Shown here: positions 22,847 through 33,769 of the stretch, one piece after another
How positions within the stretch are numbered: position 1 is the first letter of the stretch
Layout of the letters: the number at the start of each line of letters is the position of its first letter
Origin: Cyathus striatus
Taxonomy: Eukaryota; Basidiomycota; Agaricomycetes; Agaricales; Nidulariaceae
Length of the DNA stretch: 64,000 nt
Assembly (NCBI GenBank): GCA_025738555.1
Contig: JAOVFP010000005.1
Span: 4,464,001-4,528,000, forward strand
Reading direction: 5' to 3'
Notes under the pieces: model-generated
Told to the model about the DNA's origin: nothing
What the model saw: only the letters and a program-made list of their open reading frames with translations
Databases searched by the model: none
Position numbers and translations under genes: made by a program

Positions 22847-23456
22847 TGTCACATCCTGTTCTATTCCATTAGGGATTGGACCATGGAGGAGATAGTCTAA
22901 GTGGCAGAGTAACCAGTACATGTTAGTAGGGTGTGTGGAGGTAGTGAACAAGTACAGGAGTAGTGGAACATTGGCTTCAACTTGTGTGTTGCACCCCTTG
23001 GACTTCCAGTTCCATATTTAGAACAAAGTGGAGTAAGAGACAAAATAGTGGAGTTGGCTCAAGGCCCAAGTGGGAGAAAGGTGTAAACATAGTCAATTCA
23101 AAACTGAAGTCTACCTACATTACAAAAGTAGTTTATATAGTAAACTACTTTGTCTGAATGCATATGGAGTAATGCCCATGGGTATGTGGCATCCTAGGGG
23201 TAAGTAAACTCCATGAAATGTAGACCATAGTAAACTAGTGATATGCCTCTAGATTATAGTCATAGGTAAAATAGCCAAGGCTGGAGAACAAGGTAAAAGA
23301 ATAATAAAGGGAAGGTACAAGTAAACAGTTACAAGTAAACATTAGTAAGAAGAGTTCAATATATAATAAGTATACACAGTCTGGAGGAAACATACAAAAT
23401 GCAGAGTAATCCTGGAGTTGGCTCCAATGGTTCAGAATGATTGTCATGGATAGGCA
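22847..23456 (-). repeat. Solo LTR of the chromovirus A family
   Basis: 610 bp, TGTCACATCCTGTTC to GGATAGGCA, colinear with the A LTRs but with many transitions. No internal element sequence follows on either side, so it is a solo LTR. Confidence 0.88.
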
Positions 23457-23462
23457 ATGTCA

Positions 23463-23580
23463 CAGGTAACCCATGGGTATCTGAGCAGCTACCCATACCC
23501 ATACCCACCAAAACCCATACCCATGTGTAAGGGTATGGGTTATGATGGGTATAGCAGGTTGTGGGTTACTCATGGGTTTT
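23463..23580. repeat. ACCCAT / ATGGGT simple repeat patch
   Basis: Repeated TACCCA and its complement TGGGTA in both orientations (for example CTACCCATACCCATACCC and GGGTATGGGTT), so the patch can form hairpins. A related patch lies at about 38165-38245. Confidence 0.7.
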
Positions 23581-23639
23581 TTATGCATCATGAAGCAAAT
23601 TAATGATATTTTAATGGAGAAGAATGGAAAGAAGCAGTA

Positions 23640-24560
23640 TATCATTAGAATGAGAGCATTATATTTTACATTTAATAGATCATTTTAAATGTTAAATAGG
23701 AGGCTATTAATGCACCAAGATACGAAATGAACAGACCCAAAATGGTAGTGAAATGATTAATTATATAAAGATGAGGGAAGAAAGAAAAAGAACTTATTGC
23801 ATTAGAATAAAAGAGCAAAATTTTATGTTTACACATTGTGTTATACATAGAACTGATTGGTACAAATATTCCAAAGAACAGAACGAATGGACTGGAAATG
23901 GTAGAGTAATGATAAAGTCTATAGAAATGGGAGAAGAAAGGATAAGAGAAAATCATTGCATTAGAATGAATGGGCAATATTTTACGTTTAATGTATCATT
24001 TTAAACGTCGAAGAGAGTACTACCTATATACCAATTAATGAAACGAACTGATCAGAAATGGTAGAGTAATGATAAAATATATAGAAATGGGGGAAGAAAG
24101 GAAAAATAAAATTATTGGGTTAGAACGAATGGGCAAAATTTCACATTTAATGTATTGTTTTAAACGTCGAAGAGATTACTACCTATATACCAATTAATGA
24201 AACGAAATGACCAGAAATGATAGAGTAATGATAAAATATATAAAAATGGGGGAAGGAAGGAAAGAGAAATTCATTGCACTAGAATGAGTAGGCCAAATTA
24301 TACATTTAATGTATTGTTTTAAATGTCAAAGAGAGTACTACCTATATACCAATTGACGAAATGAAATGACCAGAAATGATAGAGTAATGATAAAATATAT
24401 AAAAATAAGGGAAGAAAGGAAAGAGAAATCCATTGCACTAGAACAAGTAGGCTAAATTATACGTTTAATGTATCAATTTAAACATTGAAGAGAGTACTAC
24501 CAATACACCAAGTAATGAAATGAACTGACCAGAAACAGTTGAGTAATGATACATTCTATG
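23640..24560. repeat. Tandem array of a 159-161 bp AT-rich unit, about 5.6 copies
   Basis: The motif GAAATGRTAGAGTAATGATA recurs at 23894, 24055, 24214 and 24373, with a diverged copy at 24532, giving spacings of 161, 159, 159 and 159. An older copy starts near 23,740. Each unit also carries TACCTATATACCAATTAATG and GTTTAATGTATTGTTTTAA. No coding is seen. Confidence 0.85.
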
Positions 24561-25966
24561 TACAGTTTAAATTGAGGAGAAAGGAGAATGCATTAGTTGT
24601 AGTGAAGGAACTATGTCATGAAAACTAACTTTTAATTGCAAGGCATTGAAGCACATTATAACTCCTTAATGCATAGCCTATTTTACAAGGCATATAATCG
24701 AGGACAAAAGCCTTCACAGCATTATAAAACCTGGCTGAAAGTGTTACAATATACCCTGAGGTTCACATGGATTATTAAGATGAAGTAGATAACCACACAA
24801 TTGATTTTAAGCTGGTATCCCATTTTGGTAATAAAAAAATGATGACATTTTTTGCCTAATTGAGTATGCAAAGAATAGCTATGTTTATCAACTACAACTC
24901 CAGAAAAGTAAAGCAATATTTCCATTCTAGTACACATGCTTTGTATGTTGTCTATCCATGAGTAATACTACATACTGTGTCACATAAACATCACTAGCCA
25001 GCTACCCATTGTTAACTTAATATAGATAAGATAACATCACATACCAGTAGTTTACTTACCTCTGGGGTTATCCACTTATAACTTAAAGCTACTTAGTTCT
25101 TAAGTTATGCAATACCCAGCAAGAGTGTCATCCTTTTATGCATTTTGAGCAGGTGGTTAGTAAGCATCCACTGGATCTTGTTCTGTAGTCTGGACAAAGA
25201 CACTTGCAAGACCTGAACCCAAGTGCAGCCTCTTCAAGAAAGGTCTGGATTCTTTGCACTCTTAACCTATAGGTCTTTCTCCTTCAAGTCATGTCACAAA
25301 TCCTGAAGTGATGATGTTGACACTTCTCACATTTATTTTAATTCATCTCATGTGACTCATTCCATGAGTCACTAGTCACTGGTGACTGGTGACCTGACAG
25401 ATAAAAAATATGATGAGGGTTAATATGTGATACATAATATTACCATACACTATAATCTAGACATAATCTTAAGAATACATTATGATTGGCTGTATCAAGT
25501 CACAGGATTAGTACAATGAGACATGCTTTACATTGCCATATAGTGGCATTTCAATACCTGAGCAGACACTTTTCAAGCATTTCAAAATGATGTTTAAGGC
25601 TAAATACATTGCAATGTGGTTTTGACTTTCATGACATAGGATGTTTAAAAATATGTTCAAGATCACATTTTACACATGTCAGCACAGACTATAACTGGCT
25701 AAATTTTCATAAGAATCCAGAATGAACTGGTGAGGGAAATCATAGTTGAAGTAAAATACATATAGGTCCAGCATCTCAGTTCAACCCTGCAAGCCAAACA
25801 AAATACAAAACCCAGGTTTAGCTGCAAGCACAAACACAAATTATATTAGTACACAGTATATGCTTACTCAAAAGGTACTACACTTGCAGAAATATTATGG
25901 TCCTCATTTTTATTCAATATACTACCTACAGGTACCTGCAGGTTACAGGTCTTCAAGGCCTGACCT
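24561..25966. other. Unclassified AT-rich intergenic DNA
   Basis: No gene, RNA or clear element is visible. A short patch at about 25,360-25,395 repeats GTCACT and its complement. Probably old degraded repeat. Confidence 0.4.
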
Positions 25967-26413
25967 GTCATATCCTGTATCACCTACCTCCGGACTCCTA
26001 TGCCTTACTCTGCATTTTCCTTTGCTTACTCCAAACTTTGCTTATGCTCTTAATATTACTTATTGATTACTGTACATAGATTACTCTTGTTTCCTTCCTT
26101 CCATTCTACTGAGCTATCCCCTCAGTAATGTAGTATACATATCATAGTGAGTCACTTATCATTCTTAAGTGTGCCACTATCTGTTTCACTTTACACTGCC
26201 ATATGCGCTCACTTCTCTGACACATTTTATTATGTTTAATTAGTTATAGTATTCATTCTATGTATGCCTACCCTGACTGTACTTCTCCACTGGCCTTTAC
26301 TTACTCTGAGTCTCCAGTATTTAAGTAGTACTTGATTTGTACTTAGACTTTAGTTTCATATTGAACTATATTCTCACCCTTTTGTCTGACTTGAGTTACA
26401 CCTCTCATCTTCC
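25967..26413 (+). repeat. Truncated C-type LTR in opposite orientation to element C
   Basis: TGTCATATCCTGTATCACC onward matches the element C LTR read on the other strand, up to the point CTCATCTTCC. There the full left LTR of element C begins. It is the first about 447 bases of a plus-strand copy, so element C appears to have landed in, or recombined with, a relative. Confidence 0.8.
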
Positions 26414-27077
26414 TGTCACGACTGTGCCCCTAGCCTGACTTGGCGGCGGAGTACGAGAGGGTGACTGCGGAGAAACGAGGGGTGAGTAATAGACGAAGGT
26501 GGAGAACAACAACTCAGGGGGTAGGACTTCGGCTTCAGCTTATGTGCTGCGCCCCTGGGATTCCCAGTCCTGGATTTCAGAGTAAGGGCAAGCCCTTCGG
26601 AGAAGACGAGAGATGGAAGATGAGAGGTGTAACTCAAGTCAGACGAAAGGGTGAGGACGTAGTTCAATACGAAACTAAAGACTAAAGTACAAATCGAGTA
26701 CTACTTAAATACTGGAGACTCGGAGTAAGTAAAGGCTGCTGGCCAAGGCCAGCAGAGAAGTACGGTCAGGGTAGGCGTATGTAGAATGAAGACTATAACT
26801 AATTAAACATAATAAAACACATCGGAGAAGTGAGCACATATGGCGGTGTAAAGTAAAACTGATAGTGGTGCACTTAAGAATGATAAGTGACTCACTATGA
26901 GATGTATACTACAATACTGAGGGGATAGCTCAGTGGAATGGAAGAAAGGAAACGAGAGTAATCTATGTACAGTAATCAATATGTAATATTAAGAATGTAA
27001 TCAAAGTCCGGAGTAAACAAAGGGAAAGGCGGAGTAAGAGCATAGGGGTCCGGAGGTAGGTGATACGGGATATGACA
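26414..27077 (-). repeat. Chromovirus C LTR, left copy (3' LTR)
   Basis: 664 bp, TGTCACGACTGTG to GGGATATGACA. Same length as the right copy. Confidence 0.92.
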
Positions 27078-27110
27078 GTATTCCCCCTTAAGGCCGAGCC
27101 CTCAAGGCCT
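27078..27110 (-). other. Polypurine tract and conserved motif, element C
   Basis: On the minus strand: AGGCCTTGAGGGCTCGGCCT, then TAAGGGGGAATAC and the LTR. It shares the GGCTCGGCC block with elements A and B. Confidence 0.62.
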
Positions 27111-27172
27111 GAGCACGTGATCGAAACAATAGGCTTTCGAAATTTGATCGGTGTTTTGACATCAGGTCCGGA

Positions 27173-27180
27173 TATATAAA
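27173..27180 (+). promoter_or_regulatory. TATA box for the antisense gene inside element C
   Basis: TATATAAA on the plus strand, 78 bases before the ATG at 27258, between the LTR and the gene. It faces away from the retrotransposon's own transcription. Confidence 0.5.
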
Positions 27181-27257
27181 GGTCAGCCGTGGTGGAGAAA
27201 ATCAAACCCATCTTTTACCCCGTTACAACAACTCCTTAGCACGTGACTGCTTTAAAC

Positions 27258-28900
27258 ATGTCTGCCTCTGTTCCCTCGATCAAAGACCCAATGTGCGAGG
27301 AGAAACTTAGATTACTCCTTCACAGACGAGCAGAGGTGGAAGCTCTCGAGAAGGAGTTGAGGGGTGAGAAGGTGGAGAAAAAGGGAGCCAAGAAGGAAGG
27401 AACAGAGGGTGAGGTGGAGAAGGAAGATGCAATGGAAGTGGACAAGGGAGATCGACGACTGGAGGCGGTATGAGAAAAGAAACGTAAGCAGGAAGAGACA
27501 AAAACGAGGGTCACTCAAACGGTGGCAAGACTAACTGGTCGCCCAGCGGAGGAAATGACAGGTCAAGGCACTTCTCCGCCAGTACGTGTGGAGTACGAGA
27601 TGACTATGGCAAGGTTGGGAGTAATGTCGTTTAGTCCGGAGTCAGTGGTAACATCTTTGCATTACCACAGGGAGGCCGACAGCTTGGTGATGTCGGTGGA
27701 TGACTCAACCGTGGTGAAGGACATAGTGGAGCAAGTAGTAGCCGAGGTAGGACCAACAAGGGTAGGGGCTCCAACTCCTGTAATGGAGCCAGAGGTAACC
27801 ACTGTTTCACAGGTGGGTACCTATATGAATGTGGAGCAACTTGCTGATTGCGATCGCACTGTTCAGCAATTGGAGGCTGAAGGCTATACCATAGCTCTGG
27901 AGGAAGAGGTGGGGAAGAACATCCAGTGGGCGGAGAACGAGGGTGGCTCCAAGAGGAGGCGCACCAACACAAATCTGGAGGACATGACAGAGGTGATGCC
28001 AAAACCGCCTAAAAAGAAGACTATGACCCAGACTTCCCAATGCAAGGGAATAAAGAGCAAGGCTCTGATCGACAACGAGGCGGTGGAAGACAATGCTAGC
28101 AGCAAGGCTAGCCAGTCTGGAAGCAAGAGTCGTACCGGCACAGAGAGCCAGGCTGGGGACAAGTCTGACGTCGAGATGGAAGAAGTGAGGGCATCGGTGG
28201 AGAAGAAGGGTAAGGGTGTGGAGAAAGCCAAGACGGCCGCGGAGAAAAAGGAGAAAGAGGCGTATGTCTTGCCCAAGGTCCCCTGCAACATATGCAGTAA
28301 GTTAAACAGGGAGTGCCTATTGGATCTCGAGTAAGTTGTCTGTTTTTCTTTTCAGAGTTGTTCTGACTTGCTCCTAGGGGAAAGAAGATGAACCACAAGG
28401 CATGCGAGGCATGTCAGACGAAGAAGGGAAGATGCGAAAACGAGGGAATAATGTGGGGGACTGTAGTCCCGGGGAACGCAGAGGAGCAGAGAATTGGTCT
28501 GGAGAAGATGAAGACCGGTGGTGTGGGGCAGGAGAAACTAGTGGAGGAGTTGCAGATGCAACTGGTGGTGGTGAGATCGGAGTTAGAGGTCGTGGAGAAA
28601 CAGGCGGATGAATTGTGGACCAAGGGGAAGATGTTCGACGCTGAGTGTAAGATCCTGAGGGACCAGCTTTATCTGGCGGAGAATGAGTGTGACAAGTTGG
28701 CGATGCAGCTCAACTCCGGAAGTCCCTTATCAGACATGCTGATGGAGGCCTTGGGGAAGAATGTCAACATGCACACAGAGTTGATGGGCACGTTGAACAG
28801 GTTGATGACAACCACGCAGGTGACAGAGGAGCGTACTCCGGCGGAGACTGATGAGTCTGGGAGTAACGAGGAGGAGGAACAAGAAGAAGACGAAGAGTAG
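27258..28900 (+). pseudogene. Antisense cysteine-rich coiled-coil gene carried by chromovirus C
   Basis: The start is the ATG at 27258 (MSASVPSIKDPMCEE). The frame is open to 28332 apart from one TGA at 27471-27473. It is spliced (GTAAGT near 28333, acceptor CTCCTAG ending near 28377) to a second exon ending at 28898-28900, for a product of about 530 residues. The first half has charged helical segments and a Lys/Glu-rich middle. Then comes a paired cysteine motif across the splice, CNICSKLNREC and CEACQTKKGRC, each of the form C-x2-C-x6-C. A Leu/Glu heptad-like coiled coil (LVEELQMQLVVVRSELEVV) and an acidic tail follow. The Cys motif resembles fungal Zn-cluster proteins, so DNA binding is possible but unproven. 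It lies on the strand opposite to gag-pol and has its own TATA box. Confidence 0.65.
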
Positions 28901-29223
28901 TGTACAGTAGGCGGAGAAAAAATGTATATACTTGTTTTTGTTGACTTTAATGATTTTTTGGAGCGAGGAGAACGAAAGTAAGAGTAAACGATAAAACGGA
29001 GTAAAGAGAAACACCTTAGGGGAAAACCAATACAACTCCGTACTTCCACTCTCAGCCCACCTCGTTAAGTATGCAAAGTGACGAATCAGCTATGCTTATT
29101 AAATGTAGTGGTCATCATGCAAGCAGTGTCCGGAGAAGCGTCAATCTTCAACCTTTGGTCAAGAAGACGGATACGGATATACAACAAACTATAGCGGAGA
29201 AATGAAATATGAGCGGAGAAAGT
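28901..29223. other. Junction between the antisense gene and pol of element C
   Basis: About 320 bases between two convergent reading frames. It holds no gene and presumably the 3' ends of both transcripts. Confidence 0.4.
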
Positions 29224-32200
29224 CTATGTAACAGGAGTAGAAGGATTGGGCTTATCGGGATAACGAGCGTGAAATTCCTCTATGAGCTCTGTAGCATGTT
29301 CTACTTCTGTGGCAGCCAACCAAGTGAGTTCTTCGTCGGTTCCTTCATAACCAGTCCATCGGACTAAGTAACGAAGAGGACATTTCTTGAACCGGCGATC
29401 TAGCTTGGAGTTGCAGATCTCACTGATCTCAAACTCGATATCTCCGTCGATTTCCACAGGGGGAGGTGGAGCTATCTCTCGACCAGGGATAGTGTTTTCA
29501 ACTGCAGGCTCGAGCATAGAAACATGGAATACGGGGTGTACAGCTCGGAAATTGGAAGGGAGTCTAAGGGTGCAGGAGTGGGTACCAGTTTCGGCAATGA
29601 TCTCGAAAGGACCGTAATACTTTTCAGCCAATTTCTTGGAAGGGCGAGTGGTGTTAAAGAACTTATCACGGACGAAAGCTTTAGTTCCAACTTTGAACTC
29701 CAGGGCAGGCAAGCGACGGTTGTCTGCTCCGACCTGATAGCGCTTCTGAGCAAGTGCTATTTCGGCCTTGAGGTTTTCATGAAGTTCCTGGAGGTCCACA
29801 GTGTAGTCCCTAGCATGAACAGATGTAACATCGCGTTCAGGGTAGACTGTGATCTGTGGATGATAACCCTTATTGGCGAAGAAAGGAGTCGTATTAGTGG
29901 TCGAGCTCGGTGTATTGTTATATGCGAACTCAGCGATGGGGAGGAGATCAGCCCAGTTGTCCTGCTGGTAATTGCAGTAGATGTGGAGGTACTGTTCTAA
30001 GACTTGGTTAATGCGTTCAGTTTGTCCATCGCCTTCTGGATGGTATCCAGAGGTAAAGTGTAGGTTAATGTCGAGAACCTTACCAAGAGACTGGAAGAAA
30101 TGGGAGACGAACTCCGAACCACAATCGGAGGTAATGTGGCTGGGAACACCGTGCTTAGAGAATACGTGCATGACAAAGAGCTTAGCTAGCTGGGCGGAAG
30201 TGATGGTGTTATGACAAGGGATGAAGATAGCTTGCTTGCTAAGGCAGTCAACAATAACTAGGATTGAATTGTACTTATCAAATCCAGAGATTGGAAGCGT
30301 TTCAATGAAGTCCATAGATATAGAGTTCCATGGGTGCTCTGGAATAGGGAGTTGCTTCAAGGTACCATAGGGACGGTGACGCTGTGGTTTAGACCGTAAG
30401 CAGATGGTGCAAGACTTACAATAGTCCTTGACATAAGTATGGAGTCCAGACCAAGTATATTCCCGTTGAATATTATCCAAGGTCTTGTTTTGACCAGGAT
30501 GTCCGGCAAGTAAATGGTCATGTTTGTACTGGACAACGCGAAGGCGGAGAGAATTGTCGTCTGGGACATAAATCTGGTTGTCGAGGCGGAGTAAGCCATC
30601 TGGACCGACAGACCAATGATTGGTAGGATTGCGGAGGTGGATGGATGCGACAGTGTCTAGGGGTTGGGCAGTGAGGATGTCGCGGTGGAGTTGCTCAACA
30701 TCCATAATGATGCTGGCACGGAGAACAGGATGAAGGAGTGTGGTGGCACGGATAGAGGCAATGAGCTGTTCTTGGGTAAAAACAGGGCAAAAATTGTGTG
30801 GATTAACTTTGGCATAATCATTATTCCCCCCTTTAGGGTAGACGTCCCATCATCTAGTTAAAGTGTCAGGTTTCACACCAAGTTTCCCTGGGCGGAAACG
30901 AATAACCAGATTGAACTGAGACAGGTACTCTGACCAACGAGCCTGACGGCGAGTGAGGATCTTGGTGGTGGAGAAATACTCTAAGTTTTTATGGTCAGTA
31001 ACCACATCAACCGGAGTACTAGAACCTTCCAAGTAGTGTCGCCAGACACGAAAAGCTTCAAAAATAGCCAGGAGTTCCTTGTCGTGGGTGTCGTAATTCA
31101 GTTCAGGAGCAGTGAAGGTATGGGAATGGAACGCAATAGGGTGAATATCGCCATCGTCAGCAACAATCAAGAGGATTGCTCTGAGAGCATAGTCGGAGGC
31201 ATCAGTTTCTACAATGATCTGGGTGTCAGGGACCCAATGAGTGAGTACAGGGGCTGTAGTGAAGGCATCCTTAAGTTTCTCGAACGCCGAATGGCAAGCC
31301 GGAGAAAAGTCCCACTTCAAACCCTTGCGGGTAAGACGAGTGAGTGGCACTACTATATCAGAGTAGTGCTGGATAAAGCGCCTATAGAAGTTGGCAAACC
31401 CAAGGAAAGACTGAACGTCTTTAACCTTCTTAGGTTCGGGCCAATCCCTAATGGTTTGGACTTTATCCTGGGACATAGTGAGGCCACCCGGAGAAAGGAT
31501 GTAACCTAAGTACTCAACAGATTCAGTGTGGAATTCACACTTGTCCGCCTGGGCATAGAGCCCATGTTGGCGTAAACGCTTGAGGACTTCTTTAACGTGC
31601 CGTTTGTGCTCCTTGAGACTATCGGAGTAGATTAGTATATCGTCAAGGTAGACTGTAACGCACACATCGAGCATGTCCTTGAAGATGTCATTCATGAAAC
31701 GTTGGAAAGCCGCAGGTGCATTGGTAAGTCCAAACAGCATAACTAGCCATTCAAACGAGCCATAGCGAGTGCGAAAAGCGGTCTTCCATTCATCTCCATC
31801 AGCGATGCGGACTAAGTGGTAAGCATGGCGGAGATCGATCTTGGTGTAGATTCTAGCCTTGCGAGGAGAGTCAAGGAGGTCGGAAATAAGGGGAAGGGGA
31901 TATCGATCCTTTTTGGAGATTGCATTAAGCCCACGGAAATCGACACAGAGTCGAAGGGATCCATCTTTCTTCCGGACAAAGAGCACTGGTGCTCCATGTG
32001 GAGAACGAGAAGGACGGATGAAGCCAATCCGGAGATGTTCGTCGATGAACTCTCGTAGAGAGGCCAACTCGGACTGCGACAGTGAATACACAGTACCGAC
32101 TGGAGGAGACGTACCTTCCTCCAAGTTGATCCGGAGATCGTAAGGGCAATGCGGAGCAAGAGTGTCTGCTCATGTTTTGCTGAAGACGTCAGCGAACTCG

Positions 32201-32936
32201 TGGTATTCCAGAGGAATACTAGAAAGGTCCATGGCAGCAGCAGAAGCTGAAACTACGGCACCGACTTGTATTCTAAACATCTGCGAGCCTGCGAGCTTAC
32301 TAGCCTGGAGAAAAGCTGCAGCATTAATGAGTGAGATACTAGGAGGTGGACTATTGTCTGATGGAGGAACAGAAGACAAAGCTGGTGATGGAGGGGTTTG
32401 CAAGGAGGCAGATGCCTTCAGTGCAGGTGTCAACAAAGACGGAGAAGATTCTCCTAGGACCGGGGTTTGGAAGCCAAGTATACGTCTCTCAGTCCAGTCA
32501 ATCAACGGATTGTGTTGGGAGAGCCAGTTAAATCCTAATACCACGGAGCAGGAAGAATCGAGCGGAGTTACATAGAATGAAATATCCATGCATTCACCAG
32601 TAGGAAACGTTACAGATAATAATATACTCTCTGTAAGTATGGAGTTAGAGGTACCGTCAAATAGTTTCAGTGCAATGGGAGGGACCGGAGTTGTGGGGAG
32701 GTTGTGCTCCCTCACAAACGACGAGTCAGCAAAACAGTGGGTTGAACCAGAATCGATGAGCGAAAGGAAGGAAAGAGGCATATCTGGCGCAGCTGGAGAA
32801 AACGAAGTCAAAGGAATATTTACAGCTTGGGGATCATAAAGAGTGGATGCATTTAGTCTTATCTCCTTAGGTGCACAGGAGAGATTAACGCGGCCCTCAG
32901 CCTGTGCGGAGTCACTGGAGCCACGCTCTATTTTTT
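29224..32936 (-). pseudogene. Pol polyprotein of chromovirus C, two TGA codons
   Basis: Minus strand: protease ([12 protein letters not shown]), reverse transcriptase (YLDDILIYS), RNase H ([13 protein letters not shown]), integrase (HLLAGHPGQNKT, SMDFIETLP, HPEGDGQTER), GPY/F-like region (YYGPFEIIAETG) and chromodomain (VRWTGYEGTDEELTW), ending at 29224. It is nearly intact, with only two in-frame TGA codons, at 32170-32172 and 30850-30852. At 30850 both A and B have arginine; at 32170 B has arginine and A glutamine. One serine in the A and B motif TSDRGSEF region is followed by Cys instead of Arg (TSDCGSEF). Confidence 0.92.
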
Positions 32937-33769
32937 CGAACTCTCAGCCGAGTTCGCCAAGGGAGTTGCCTCGGTAGAGGTGGCAGTGGCCACACAGGCT
33001 TTGGCGGCAGAGGCTGCCTTGCGACAGTCCTTGGCCTGATGACCAGCATTGCCACAGAATAGGCAAAGCTTCTGGTCTAGGTGACGTTTACATTCTTCTG
33101 GGGTAAGCTTCCCATCAGAACCAAGCTTCCCAGTCAAGTCTGGCGCCTTGGACTGGTTCTGCTTTTGCTTGTTCTTGGGTTTCCCCAAGGACGAAGCGGA
33201 GGTAGAAGAGGTGGAGGAGGAGGTAGAGGAGGATGGAGTCTTGGAGGAGGAGTAAGAATTCGAAGTTGACTTCAAATTCTGATTGCCCTTGGGCTTCTCC
33301 GAAGACTTGGCAGCAGACTTGCTGTGCTTCTCCTCAATGTTGCACTCAGTGTTGCGCTCCCAATGCCTCTGATCGTAGCCCTGGGCTACCTTCTTTGTCC
33401 CAGCAAGGGTCATAGGCCGGCCTTGCTCTCGATGAGAGAGTGTGTCCTTCAGACGAGGACAAAGGCCACAGTAGTATGCTGAGTTGAGGGCAGCATCGTC
33501 CCAAGCAAGAGTGCTGCATACTCATTAAACTTGATCTCATATGTAGTGAGACGCTGGTTATCCTCCATGTGGAGGGAGAATATGCGGATTTCAGCCTCAC
33601 TAACAGGGTTGGTATGGCCGAAATGAGTATGGAGTAGCTGAATGAAGTAGCCCCATGAATCCATCCACGGCTCGTATGCATCATCATCGAGATGAGTGGC
33701 AAACAGATTGCTTGCTGAGCCACGGAGGAAAGTCAACGTGTTGTCACAGGTGAAAGTTGATTTCACATA

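Noticed and set aside
23460..23580. Interstitial telomere repeat
   Set aside because: The word is ACCCAT/ATGGGT, not the TTAGGG typical of basidiomycete telomeres.
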